Shown piece after piece: positions 1 to 7,637 of a DNA stretch of 64,000 nucleotides; the first letter of the stretch is position 1; each line of letters begins with the position of its first letter. Source of the stretch: Nitrospira sp. (lineage in GTDB: Bacteria > Nitrospirota > Nitrospiria > Nitrospirales > Nitrospiraceae); assembly GCA_036984305.1 (NCBI GenBank), contig BQWY01000001.1, positions 3,927,501 through 3,991,500 of the forward strand, read 5' to 3'. Below the pieces are notes generated by a model. That model was not told the DNA's origin. It worked only from the letters and a program-made list of their open reading frames with translations, and ran no database searches. A program made the position numbers and the translations under genes.

Positions 1-540
1 CTCCGTGCCGAACACGGCCCTAAACTGCTGCTGGTAGCCTTTGATCTTGCCGAGCTTCTTGACCACGTTCTCATGCGTTTCGGCCATTTCCACGGGATTG
101 GCGATCGGCCCGATGGCCTGTTCCTCGAGTGAACCGGCCCGCCCATCCCAGAATTGCAGAGGGATGTACCCGGTATTGTAAACAGTCGGAGCCTGACGGC
201 CTCCCACGCCCCCATCCACGCCGATCGAGGTTTGACGGGGGTCGGCGAAGCCGGTGAACGGGTTGTGGCAAAACGCGCAGGAAATGGCGTTATTCTTGGA
301 GAGCCTGCCATCGAAATAGAGCTGCTTTCCCAGTGCGATTTTGGTCTTGTAGTTGAGATTCGTCGCCGGAATCGGTACGGCCGTCGGCAGCGGACCGATG
401 TCAGGCACAGTCATGTCGTCCAGCATGACCATCCCGGGCGGTGCCGACGGTTCCGCGTTGAGTTCCGTGAATGACATCCATGCGCTGGCTACCACCCCGG
501 CTGCAAGACACCCAATGAGGATTCCTCTGTTCTTCTTCAT
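1..540 (-). CDS. di-heme cytochrome c peroxidase (MauG/CcpA family), 3' end outside window
   Basis: Minus-strand reading frame open to the window edge, so only the N-terminal 180 residues are present. The start at 540 has a GGAGGAGAGG ribosome site 6-8 nt upstream. A signal peptide (about residues 1-29) is followed by the family signature ALGKQLYFDGRLS and the first haem site CAFCH at residue 88, then FADPRQTSIGVDG and the WDGRAGSLEEQA segment typical of bacterial di-haem peroxidases. Family members reduce periplasmic H2O2 with electrons from small cytochromes, or act as MauG-like oxidases. The second haem motif and the C-terminus lie left of the window. Neighbours are further periplasmic cytochromes and a Cu/Zn superoxide dismutase, which fits an oxidative-stress role. 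Confidence 0.93.
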   Translation of the reverse strand, partial: MKKNRGILIGCLAAGVVASAWMSFTELNAEPSAPPGMVMLDDMTVPDIGPLPTAVPIPATNLNYKTKIALGKQLYFDGRLSKNNAISCAFCHNPFTGFADPRQTSIGVDGGVGGRQAPTVYNTGYIPLQFWDGRAGSLEEQAIGPIANPVEMAETHENVVKKLGKIKGYQQQFRAVFGTE

Positions 541-600
541 CCTGACCTCTCCTCCAATGTCTACTGGCCACACTGAGCCCCGATTCGTCTCGACTCAGGC

Positions 601-939
601 CTATTGCATCATTCCGTGCGGGACGTTTCGTTGCATGTCCCGCGAATGGCGCTCTGCTTCATCTGCCTGCTTGCGCAGCGTTTCTGCCATCTCGCGCCAA
701 TGGGCAAGCCGTTCTTGGTCCGGGTTTGGTTGGAGGGACAGCATTTCGGCCTCCAGTTCCCTCTGATGCGCCATGGCACGCAACGTAGCCGCCAAGTTTC
801 GATAGTCGAGCACGGCTCGTGCCGCTTCTTCCTGCGACGACGGCATCGCTCCGTACTCACCGGGTTGAGTCGAGGCGCAACCCGTCATGACAATCATCCC
901 CACGACCAACAGGGTTTTGGTGACGCATATCTGTCGCAT
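601..939 (-). CDS. small lipoprotein, helical, function unknown
   Basis: 112 residues from the ATG at 939, which has AGGAGG 8 nt upstream; a longer start at 1014 lacks this site. The N-terminus is a lipoprotein signal ending in MTGC (Cys21). The mature part is acidic and helical with many Glu, Arg and Gln (residues about 35-105, heptad-like ELEAEML and MAETLRKQADEAE), suggesting a coiled coil. It ends in a Met/Gln-rich tail. Not recognised beyond that. It sits 60 nt upstream of the peroxidase and may be co-transcribed with it. Confidence 0.75.
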   Translation of the reverse strand: MRQICVTKTLLVVGMIVMTGCASTQPGEYGAMPSSQEEAARAVLDYRNLAATLRAMAHQRELEAEMLSLQPNPDQERLAHWREMAETLRKQADEAERHSRDMQRNVPHGMMQ

Positions 940-1079
940 CGAACCGCCTCCTTTGACGACATTCTCACTGCCTCTCCGATCGCGCTCCCGCGTTTCTCGA
1001 AGGACTGGTCCCATGGACGCCAGTCTCTCTGCTCAAGCGGCCTGTGCCCTCCGGCACCCCCGCCCTGCGCAACGCATCG

Positions 1080-1280
1080 CTAGAACGCAAGAAGGTGTGC
1101 AATACCTTCTCGCGCGCAGAGGGCTTCGAGTGCCTGGGCGTGTCGGCCTTCCGCCTCCACGATGTTGACGAACGGTCGCACCGGCCCGAATGCCTTGATT
1201 ACCAACCGATAGAGCGCCCGCGCCTTGTATTCATCATGCAACGCCTCGAGCACCATGGCTGTATTCTTCTTGTCGAGCAT
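1080..1280 (-). CDS. short ferritin-like (DUF2202-type) protein, probably truncated
   Basis: 66 residues. The stretch HDEYKARALYRLVIKAFGPV followed by FVNIVEAEGRHAQAL matches the core of DUF2202 ferritin-like proteins: a Glu-Tyr pair in one helix and ExxxRH in the next, the sort of residues that bind di-iron. Family proteins are usually about two to three times longer, with four helices; here the frame stops soon after the second helix (REGIAHLLAF). No clear ribosome site precedes the ATG at 1280, and the gene follows the cytochrome c'-like gene by 9 nt. It may be a remnant or a minimal two-helix protein that dimerises. Confidence 0.5.
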   Translation of the reverse strand: MLDKKNTAMVLEALHDEYKARALYRLVIKAFGPVRPFVNIVEAEGRHAQALEALCAREGIAHLLAF

Positions 1281-1289
1281 GGTCGGCCG

Positions 1290-1775
1290 TCACAATTTAA
1301 AAGCCCGGTGACAGGACACACAGGCTCCGATGGTTTTGTCCAATTGCGATATGATTGCCTTGAAATCGTGCGACGGAATTACCGCGGCCAGATCTTCAGC
1401 CTCTCGATGGTGCGCCATCGCGAGATCGTGATATTCGGGCGGAAAGGTGGCCCCCGCTTCACGCTCCATCGCTCGATGATGCTTCGGAAATCCCAGTTCT
1501 TCATGCGCAATGGAAGCTGCCCGGTCGAACTCTGCGCGGCCTAAGGCGGCGACGACATCGTGAATTGCTTCCAGATGTTCCCGCATGGTGAGCTTCAGGC
1601 CGGCCTCGGCTGTCGGTCCAAGGTTCAATGTCACCCGCTCATCGCGAGCGACATCCCCGGCGATCTCGGCGCTGCCCTGCCCGTGCTGATGGTCATGCTG
1701 CGCGTTCACGACCGACGCCAGGCTCATGAGTGCCGCCATTACTAACCCGCACGTTGCGACAACCGCACGGCTCAT
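1290..1775 (-). CDS. cytochrome c'-like monohaem protein
   Basis: 161 residues from ATG 1775, preceded by GGGGGAAG. A signal peptide (to about residue 25, ending VVNA) is followed by a His-rich mature start (QHDHQHGQ). The only haem motif, CVSCHRAFKL, is at the very C-terminus, the arrangement of cytochrome c' / c-556 four-helix proteins rather than class I cytochromes. The body is rich in Ala, Glu and His. Such proteins bind NO or carry electrons in the periplasm; the exact role cannot be read here. It is the first gene of a short run with the ferritin-like fragment downstream. Confidence 0.82.
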   Translation of the reverse strand: MSRAVVATCGLVMAALMSLASVVNAQHDHQHGQGSAEIAGDVARDERVTLNLGPTAEAGLKLTMREHLEAIHDVVAALGRAEFDRAASIAHEELGFPKHHRAMEREAGATFPPEYHDLAMAHHREAEDLAAVIPSHDFKAIISQLDKTIGACVSCHRAFKL

Positions 1776-1914
1776 CACACTTCCCCCGCACATGGACTGA
1801 TCTGTACTGAGGCGGGCTTTCCACACCAGGAGTCAATTGTGCTCGGCATACGTCTAGGCATCCTGACAACGTGATGCTCATACACGAGTCGGCTGGAGAA
1901 GCCTCCGTGCGCTC

Positions 1915-2286
1915 TTAGGGACTGAGCGACCGAATGTACGCGATGACGTCGGCAACCCCAGTATCATCGAGGGCGCCCTCGAATCCGGCCATCGCCGTAC
2001 CGGTTCGGCCCTCGAGGATGATCGTGCGCAGCTGTTCGTCGGTCTTTGACTGCGTGGCTGTGTTGAGCAAGTTCGCCGGGGGCGGCGTCAGATAGGCAGC
2101 CAGCTCACTCTGACCGTCGCCTTTGGCGCCATGACAATGTTGGCAACTTTCCATGAAGATCGACCGGCCCTTGTCGGCATGGCCCGCTTCCGCGAAAGCA
2201 CCGGATACTCCCCACCAGAGTGCACTCGATGCGACGATGAGCCGACCTGCCTGTATGACAACCCTTGGTGGTGAATGCAACGACAT
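1915..2286 (-). CDS. class I cytochrome c, monohaem, periplasmic
   Basis: 123 residues with a signal peptide ending near residue 32 (GAFAEAG). Haem motif CQHCHGAKGDG at about residue 48, then the PPPANL loop, a Met ligand candidate in GTAMAGFEGAL and the final helix VADVIAYIRSLSP. This is the same short architecture as the cytochromes at 21088-21453, 36709-37053 and 50356-50760. The probable role is a diffusible electron carrier between periplasmic dehydrogenases and a terminal oxidase; the partner is unknown. Confidence 0.88.
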   Translation of the reverse strand: MSLHSPPRVVIQAGRLIVASSALWWGVSGAFAEAGHADKGRSIFMESCQHCHGAKGDGQSELAAYLTPPPANLLNTATQSKTDEQLRTIILEGRTGTAMAGFEGALDDTGVADVIAYIRSLSP

Positions 2287-2543
2287 CGCGCCATCCTTTC
2301 AATCGTCCAATTGCTACTTGTACGTCATCATGTAGACGGTCAAGACGCGGCGTGGGCTGTCCGTCGATGTGGTGGCATTGCACGAACGTCGTCTGTGCGC
2401 CTCTTTCCCCGAGACTGACCGCTCTCGCCACCTCAAACAGCACCCGCCACGGCAAGAAGCGCCCCCGGGGCTGCACACTTCATCGCGGCCCACACCAGGT
2501 TGTGGGCGCCCACCCTTGCTTCCCAGGTCGCCCTGCATGCACC

Positions 2544-3125
2544 CTATTCCTTCACGATCACGCCGCAGGCGATCCGCGGTCCTCCCGGCGCATCCTTGGT
2601 CGGTGGATCCGGCAAGTACTTGTCCTGATACTCATGAATGATGAAGGCGCTTCCGTCCTTGTCGAAGAGCGTGTTCAGCCCTTCGGACAATGTCACGCGG
2701 CTGGTGATGGTATAGAGAGAGCCCTTGCGGCTGTCGTCGACCGAGAGATTCTGTAAATCTCCCAGGTGATAGGGGTGATTCGCCAACCCCGGACTCACGT
2801 TCGCGTCCGGATTGACTTGAGGGTCGATATTGCCGTCGTAATGTCCCTTGGCCGAGGAAAACGGTTCGCAGTTACCGGTCTCATGGATGTGGATCGCATG
2901 CAGGCCCGGAGTCAGCTTGCTCTCCGGGGTTCCCTCCAATTTTAGCTTGATGCGAATCCGCCCCTCGTATTCCTCATACAAGTGCGCTTCACCTGTGATA
3001 CCAGGCCCCGCAATGGAGGCTTTGGCGTGCAATTTCGATGGATGTTTTCCCGTGTGATAGGAAGAGCACCCAGCCACCATCACGGTCGCTAAGACGCTTG
3101 TGCCGATCAGACGCATCGTACTCAT
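2544..3125 (-). CDS. sodC: Cu/Zn superoxide dismutase, lipoprotein
   Basis: 193 residues from ATG 3125, chosen because GGAGG lies 6 nt upstream; upstream in-frame starts lack a site. The lipoprotein signal ends at VAGC (Cys20). Copper and zinc ligand regions are recognisable: HAIHIHETGNCEP, GHYDGNIDPQ, HPYHLGDL and SAFIIHEYQDKY, plus the C-terminal ACGVI cysteine that normally forms a disulfide with the one near the HETGNC motif. The enzyme dismutates superoxide in the periplasm or at the membrane. It lies between cytochrome genes, fitting protection against reactive oxygen made by the respiratory chain. Confidence 0.93.
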   Translation of the reverse strand: MSTMRLIGTSVLATVMVAGCSSYHTGKHPSKLHAKASIAGPGITGEAHLYEEYEGRIRIKLKLEGTPESKLTPGLHAIHIHETGNCEPFSSAKGHYDGNIDPQVNPDANVSPGLANHPYHLGDLQNLSVDDSRKGSLYTITSRVTLSEGLNTLFDKDGSAFIIHEYQDKYLPDPPTKDAPGGPRIACGVIVKE

Positions 3126-3203
3126 CGTTGCCTCCATGTCGCGTTCGCTCCTCCCCCGATAACACACCGCTCACCAACGCGCGGTCAGCAGAACGACATC
3201 TTT

Positions 3204-3647
3204 CTACACGGGCGTGTTTTCGATTGATACGCCGAGACCGATCCAGGCCCGTAGTAGATCGTGCCGGGTAATGCTGTAGGACACCTTCCCGTTCTTTTTG
3301 ACCGGGAGATTCAAGAGCCGCTTGTCTTCCATGATTCTGACAGCCTCGTCGATCGTCGTATTGTCAGTCACGGCGATGCGGTCCTTCGCCATGACGTCCT
3401 CCGCCGTAAGCCGATTGAGATCCTTCTCGGCTTCGAGCGCTCTGAGAATATCGAACTCGCTGATGAATCCGATAAAGTCCCCCTGCTCGTCGACGACCGG
3501 CGCGCCCGGCGTGTGTGTCGTGAGGAGTTCCACCGCCACGCCCATCGCATTCTGTGTGCGCAGAAACACCAGATCGTTGGTCGCGTGGACCTGCCCAACC
3601 GTCTTGTAGCCTCCAACTGGAACTCCGGGTCTTGTTAACGTCGTCAT
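3204..3647 (-). CDS. stand-alone CBS-pair protein
   Basis: 147 residues, with AAGGAGGTC before the ATG. It consists of two CBS domains: residues about 15-72 (HTPGAPVVDEQGDFIGFISE) and about 85-140 (DNTTIDEAVRIMEDKRLLNL followed by VKKNGKVSYSITRHDLLRAW). CBS pairs bind adenine nucleotides and sense energy state, or regulate a partner enzyme or channel. No other domain is attached, so the target is unknown. The gap to the upstream cytochrome gene contains a tRNA-3'-end-like fragment. Confidence 0.9.
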   Translation of the reverse strand: MTTLTRPGVPVGGYKTVGQVHATNDLVFLRTQNAMGVAVELLTTHTPGAPVVDEQGDFIGFISEFDILRALEAEKDLNRLTAEDVMAKDRIAVTDNTTIDEAVRIMEDKRLLNLPVKKNGKVSYSITRHDLLRAWIGLGVSIENTPV

Positions 3648-3678
3648 GATGACCTCCTTCGGTGAACGATACTGACGC

Positions 3679-3703
3679 GGGTGGGCTCGGCGAGACTCGA
3701 ACC
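3679..3703 (-). other. tRNA 3'-end-like fragment (possible attachment-site remnant)
   Basis: Read on the minus strand, these bases give a T-loop (TTCGAGT), a T-stem 3' arm CTCGC, an acceptor 3' arm CGAGCCC, and ACC. This is the order of a tRNA 3' terminus. The 5' T-stem arm does not pair and no D-arm or anticodon arm lies upstream, so it is not a functional tRNA. Fragments like this are often left where an element integrated at a tRNA gene. That origin is inference. Confidence 0.35.
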
Positions 3704-3791
3704 ACTCCGTTTCCTATTACTGTGAGTCACGGGATTGCATTCGGATTCGCACCGGTCCGTATTTATTTTCCTTTCCTCCACGATTCACACC

Positions 3792-4370
3792 TCAGGGACG
3801 CGTCAGACCGTCTTCGGATTCGTCGCGACATCCCCGCCCCATACATTCGGACCCGGACTCGGCCCCTCTCATTCCGCCATGACGCCCCATCCCCTCAGAG
3901 CCCATGCCTCCCCCTCGTCCTCGACCACCGGCAAACGTCCGTTCATAGCCTATGATGGACCAGATTTCTTCATCTGAAAGCGTCCCTGCGAACGGGATCA
4001 TCGCAGTGCCGGGACTTCCGTTCTTTACGACCCAAAAGATTTCCCCGTCGCTGCGGTGTCGCCAAAATCCATGATGGTGGAAGTTTCGTGGAGGAGGATT
4101 CAGCCCGGCCGACGCTTCGCCGTCTCCCTTCCCGGTCATGCCGTGACACTTCACGCACCCGCCCTTTCCTTCGTAGAGGGTCTTGCCTTTTTCGATGACT
4201 TCGTCAGAATCGGGCAACGGATTCGTCAGCGCCCGAGCCTCAGCGAGCTTGTCGGCCGGCACGCGAGGGCGCATCATGTCTTGCCGCTGCGCCACAGTCG
4301 GCGCGGTCGTCACTAGACACACGAAGACACACCCGATTCCGCCCCGGATCCATACCTTGGTCTTCCCCAT
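3792..4370 (-). CDS. monohaem cytochrome c with Gly/Met-rich tail
   Basis: 192 residues. A signal peptide (to about residue 27) is followed by an RVPADKLAEA / NPLP linker, haem site GGCVKCHGMTGKGDG at about residue 70, the PPPRNF loop, Met ligand region GSPGTAMIPFAG and the final helix DEEIWSIIGYERTF. After the domain comes an unusual tail of about 50 residues dominated by Gly, Met, Arg, His and two Cys. The linker-plus-domain layout is shared with 14058-14501 and the last domain of the tetrahaem protein at 8866-10278. The tail could bind metal or contact a partner; this is not shown. Confidence 0.88.
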   Translation of the reverse strand: MGKTKVWIRGGIGCVFVCLVTTAPTVAQRQDMMRPRVPADKLAEARALTNPLPDSDEVIEKGKTLYEGKGGCVKCHGMTGKGDGEASAGLNPPPRNFHHHGFWRHRSDGEIFWVVKNGSPGTAMIPFAGTLSDEEIWSIIGYERTFAGGRGRGGGMGSEGMGRHGGMRGAESGSECMGRGCRDESEDGLTRP

Positions 4371-4398
4371 GTGCGGCCTCCTGCTCGACGACGTACGA

Positions 4399-4764
4399 CT
4401 ACGAGACCGGCAAAAACGGCACGATCTCCCTCAGATAGGCGATGACATCCTCGATTTCCTGGTCGGTCAGGCGCCCTCGCCAGCCGTGCATGGGGCTGAA
4501 CAACACCCCGTCCGAGATGGCGATAAAGAGCTCTTGATCCGTTTTCATACGCTGTTGCCACAGGTGAAAATTTGCCGGCGGAACGATCAGCGTCCGAGCA
4601 TCGGGGCCGTTCCCCTCGCCGGAAGGACCGTGGCAACGCACACAATGCCGTTCATAGATCATCTGCCCCCGGTCGGGCTTGGCGCTTCGTTCTTGAGCGG
4701 AAAGCCACCCACTGCTGATCACCACCAACGCGCACGCGGCGATTATCGAAGCAATACGTATCAT
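4399..4764 (-). CDS. monohaem cytochrome c (paralogue of 4819-5184)
   Basis: 121 residues with a signal peptide ending LSAQE. Haem motif ERHCVRCHGPSGEGNGPDAR, a PPANFHLWQQ loop, then GVLFSPMHGWRGRLTDQEIE with the likely Met ligand, and the final helix DVIAYLREI. The next gene has the same length, the same motifs in the same order and clear identity in the FSPMH.WRGRLT segment, so the two are tandem duplicates. The role is presumably periplasmic electron transfer. The conserved Trp-Arg-Gly motif after the Met distinguishes this pair from the other cytochromes here. Confidence 0.87.
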   Translation of the reverse strand: MIRIASIIAACALVVISSGWLSAQERSAKPDRGQMIYERHCVRCHGPSGEGNGPDARTLIVPPANFHLWQQRMKTDQELFIAISDGVLFSPMHGWRGRLTDQEIEDVIAYLREIVPFLPVS

Positions 4765-4818
4765 GGCACATCCTCGTTCCTCGTTGGTTCCGGTCTCCCG
4801 CCGTCAGGACCCACGCGC

Positions 4819-5184
4819 CTAAGAAAACGGCCGTGGTGGAGCCAATGCCCTGATGTACCGGATCACGTCCATCATCTCCTGCTCGGTCAGACGCCCACGC
4901 CATGAATGCATGGGGCTGAACAGGACGCCGTTTGATATCGCGACGAGTAATTCGAAGTCGCTGCGGTCACGAGACGAAAGCGTCTGGAAATTCTCCGGCT
5001 GAACGATCAGATCCTTGGCATCCGGACCATTCCCCTCCCCGAATTTCCCGTGGCATCGAAGACAGTGCGCCTTGTAAATCGCTTCACCACGGTCCGCGCT
5101 GCCGGACGGCACTTGGGCCACCGTCCATCCACTGGCTCCCGCAATCCCTACCAGGAGTGCTGCAATAACTATAGTGGTTCGCAT
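4819..5184 (-). CDS. monohaem cytochrome c (paralogue of 4399-4764)
   Basis: 121 residues from ATG 5184, preceded by GAGAGGG; the longer frame to 5253 has no supporting site. A signal peptide ends at VAQV. Haem motif KAHCLRCHGKFGEGNGPDAK, the loop QPENFQTL, the Met region GVLFSPMHSWRGRLTEQEMM and a C-terminal helix. It is the tandem duplicate of the downstream gene, 54 nt away. A periplasmic electron carrier is likely; whether the two copies serve different donors is unknown. Confidence 0.87.
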   Translation of the reverse strand: MRTTIVIAALLVGIAGASGWTVAQVPSGSADRGEAIYKAHCLRCHGKFGEGNGPDAKDLIVQPENFQTLSSRDRSDFELLVAISNGVLFSPMHSWRGRLTEQEMMDVIRYIRALAPPRPFS

Positions 5185-5560
5185 TGCGTCCCTCTCTGCA
5201 TCAATATGCGTTGGATGTCCGAAAGATACCGGCTGTTGGTGAGAGCAAGACACATGCCGGTCGCGGTGTTACCGAGAATGACAGCAATCGACAGTGCGCG
5301 GCATGCCTTTAGGAGTGCGCGCTCATCGGGATTGATCCGATGGGAAAATGAAGAGGAATCTTGGGACAGACGACCGGTTGTCAGTGAGGCATCACGCTAC
5401 AAACCAACAAGCCCACAGGGTGGTAGGAATGATGAATCCTTTTCGCGATGGACGCCTCTCAGCAGCACGCCGGTCTGATGCCGCGTTATCCGGGCCCTTC
5501 CCGACAGGAGGCACGCGCTGTCGCGCATCGGAGAAGTCAAGCACGGAGGCTCAAGGACCT
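5185..5560. other. intergenic, no gene recognised
   Basis: 376 bases between the cytochrome gene and the DsrE-like gene. Frames in this stretch have no recognisable motif or ribosome site. On the minus strand it would carry the promoter of the cytochrome pair, but no confident -35/-10 pair was found. A weak GAGG...CCTC hairpin lies just past the DsrE stop. Confidence 0.4.
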
Positions 5561-5920
5561 CTAAAATACAATGCTCCGATCCCGTTCGACCACGGCCTTG
5601 ATGTAGTCGGGCATGCCTTTGATCGACGCGCCGGCCACCAAATCCGACCCGCCGATCTGCCTTGCCACCGCGCAGGCACCGCAGACCCAAATCGGTATCC
5701 CGGCAGCTTGTACCGATGTCAGAAGATCCTTCAACGGGGTCAGGTTCACACCCGTCACGTGATCCGCGGTGCCCTTCCGTCCCAGCGTCACCGCCTCGTT
5801 CCATAACCAGATGACGACGTCGTGGCCCTGTTCCTTGGCGGTCTTGGCCGCCATGAAGGGAAGTGTCGCCATGGTGGGATCGTCCGTGCCTCGACTGCCT
5901 GAAACGATGATCGTTGCCAT
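5561..5920 (-). CDS. DsrE-family protein
   Basis: 119 residues, GGGAGGGAG before the ATG. The fold signature of DsrE/DsrF/TusD-like proteins is visible: N-terminal strand MATIIVSGSRG, helix with AAKTAKEQGHDVVIWL, and a Cys pair in IPIWVCGACAVARQIG (Cys at about residues 79 and 82), followed by GMPDYIKAV. Family members are sulfur-relay or persulfide-carrying cytosolic proteins, and the conserved cysteine is present. Presence near SorAB, TsdA-like and transporter genes fits sulfur metabolism, but the partner is unknown. Confidence 0.85.
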   Translation of the reverse strand: MATIIVSGSRGTDDPTMATLPFMAAKTAKEQGHDVVIWLWNEAVTLGRKGTADHVTGVNLTPLKDLLTSVQAAGIPIWVCGACAVARQIGGSDLVAGASIKGMPDYIKAVVERDRSIVF

Positions 5921-5948
5921 TCCCTGTCTCCCTCCCGATTCAGAGCTA

Positions 5949-6989
5949 TTAACCTGCCGTCACCGGATGCCCCGGCGCTCGGAGGACACGTTCCACGCGC
6001 TTCAAACTAGTCGGAACTCCCAATACAATCAGCTTGTCCCCACGCGACAGTCGGACGTCGGGCCCCGGGTTGAATTCCATCGAGCCGGCTGCCCGCGAGA
6101 CGGCTACCAGGATGAGTCCCCGATCCTCTGCCAATCCGCAGTCGCAGGGCGTGCGCCCGTCAAACCGAGCGTCATCGATGAGGAATTCCTCCATCTGAAG
6201 ATCGAGATGCTCGCTCTGCACGGCCAAGTCGAGAAAGTCGACCACGGCCGGCCGAATCAGAGCTTGGGCCACTTGCATGCCGCCGATCAGATAGGGTGAC
6301 GACACGCGGTTCGCCCCTGCTCGAAGCAGCTTCTGTTCGGAGCCCTCCTCTCCGGCTCGTGCCACGATGTGAAGATGCTTGTTGAGACCTCGCGCCGTGA
6401 GGACGATGTACAGATTTTCCATGTCGGTGCGTACGACGGAGACCAACCCTTTTGCGCGCGCAATGCCCGCCCGAGTGAGGACGTCGTCCTGCGTCGCATC
6501 GCCCTCAATGGTCAGGACATCCCGTCCTTCCACGCCGGCAAGCGCGGCAGGGTCTTTATCGATGACGACAAATGGGACCGGCTTGGCGCGAAGCTCTTTG
6601 CAAATCCTCCTGCCCATGCGGCCATATCCGCAGACAATGTAGTGTTGTTCCAAGCGTTTCACCCTTGCATCGACACGGTATTGGCCGAACACATCACGGA
6701 GTTCTCCCTCCAGAACCAGGCGGGCGACGTTACCAAGCACATAGAACAACATTCCCACGCCCGAAATAATGAGCACCAACGTAAAGGCACGTCCCGCGTC
6801 CGAGAGTGGATACACCTCTTGATAACCGACCGTGGTCACCGTCGTGACGGTCATGTACAGAGCATCGAACGTCGTCCATCCCTCGATCACCACATAACCG
6901 ATCGTGCCGCCAATGAGCAGCACTCCCAGGGCGACAACAGAGAGCAGGAGTCGGTGAAGGGAGCCAGATGTGACGGGCGAGCTCGGCAT
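5949..6989 (-). CDS. two-TM potassium channel with TrkA-N and TrkA-C domains
   Basis: 346 residues. TM1 (about 12-32), pore region with the selectivity filter in VTTVTTVGYQEV, TM2 (about 68-90), then a Rossmann TrkA-N domain starting HYIVCGYGRMGRRIC (Gly-rich NAD-binding loop) with VIDKDP and IEGDATQDD, and a TrkA-C domain (from about residue 255, HLDLQMEEFLI). The filter reads GYQ rather than GYG, as seen in several bacterial channels of this type. It moves K+ across the inner membrane under ligand control. Transcribed with the DsrE gene downstream (28 nt gap). Confidence 0.92.
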   Translation of the reverse strand: MPSSPVTSGSLHRLLLSVVALGVLLIGGTIGYVVIEGWTTFDALYMTVTTVTTVGYQEVYPLSDAGRAFTLVLIISGVGMLFYVLGNVARLVLEGELRDVFGQYRVDARVKRLEQHYIVCGYGRMGRRICKELRAKPVPFVVIDKDPAALAGVEGRDVLTIEGDATQDDVLTRAGIARAKGLVSVVRTDMENLYIVLTARGLNKHLHIVARAGEEGSEQKLLRAGANRVSSPYLIGGMQVAQALIRPAVVDFLDLAVQSEHLDLQMEEFLIDDARFDGRTPCDCGLAEDRGLILVAVSRAAGSMEFNPGPDVRLSRGDKLIVLGVPTSLKRVERVLRAPGHPVTAG

Positions 6990-7004
6990 AACCGAAGGTA
7001 CGCG

Positions 7005-7637
7005 CTATTGATGCAACGATTGGAGCCATGCGTGAATATCCGCGATCTCCTGCGGCTTCAGGACAGCGCCCCACGGCGGCATCGCTCCTCGCCCGTGCAG
7101 CACCGTATCCCAAAAACGGTCGTCCTCATTGAGGATCGGATTTTGCGCAAGCTTCGGCCCCACCCCTCCGATAGCCTTCAGCCCGTGGCACGCCTGACAG
7201 TTCGCGAAAAAGATGCCGGCACCGCGTCGCGCATTGCCCTCCGGCCGTTCACCAGTCGTCTTCTGCTCGCCTTCGATACGGAACGGAACCGCAGCATTCG
7301 CCGATCCCATCACGGGCGGAAGTACCTCCGGTGCGTCCGACGAGTAGCGACCGGACAAGTAATCAACCAGAATGAGCGCCTCGTCGTCGCTGAGTTCTGC
7401 GCCCCAATGGCGCATCTTGGTCACCGTCGCGTCCCATGTGTCTCGACTGAGTCGTTGTTGTCTGATCAAATCGGGGCTATGACAGACCGCGCACCGCGCC
7501 AGCACAAGTCCCTCTCCGCGAGCGGCCAGACTGCCGCTTGGGGGTGAATCCGGTTGCGCTCGATCCGGGGCCACCAACACGGCCCAAATGAGGCAGGTGG
7601 CGAAGGCTCCTGCCAAACCGCTCCAATGCCGTATCAT
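7005..7637 (-). CDS. sorB: sulfite dehydrogenase cytochrome subunit, di-haem
   Basis: 210 residues from ATG 7637, which overlaps the stop of the upstream molybdoenzyme gene as ATGA. The signal peptide ends near residue 36. Two haem motifs: CAVCH (about residue 52) and CQACH (about residue 137), with RRGAGIFFANCQACHG and a Met candidate in GRGAMPPWG. In Starkeya-type SorAB the cytochrome subunit has one haem; two here suggests a longer wire or a fused carrier. Its overlap with sorA makes the pairing strong. Confidence 0.8.
   Translation of the reverse strand: MIRHWSGLAGAFATCLIWAVLVAPDRAQPDSPPSGSLAARGEGLVLARCAVCHSPDLIRQQRLSRDTWDATVTKMRHWGAELSDDEALILVDYLSGRYSSDAPEVLPPVMGSANAAVPFRIEGEQKTTGERPEGNARRGAGIFFANCQACHGLKAIGGVGPKLAQNPILNEDDRFWDTVLHGRGAMPPWGAVLKPQEIADIHAWLQSLHQ

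Noticed and set aside
2287-2543. Possible small gene between cytochrome and sodC
   Set aside because: Frames are Cys/Arg-rich without a start signal or motif; more likely the promoter region of the cytochrome gene.
3662-3703. Complete tRNA gene
   Set aside because: Only the 3' arm pattern is present; the T-stem does not pair and the other arms are missing, so it is kept as a fragment only.
6369-7547. 392-residue frame on the plus strand
   Set aside because: Lies opposite the K+ channel and the SorB cytochrome, both of which have strong motifs and start signals; the plus frame has no recognisable domain and a base pattern expected of an antisense shadow.
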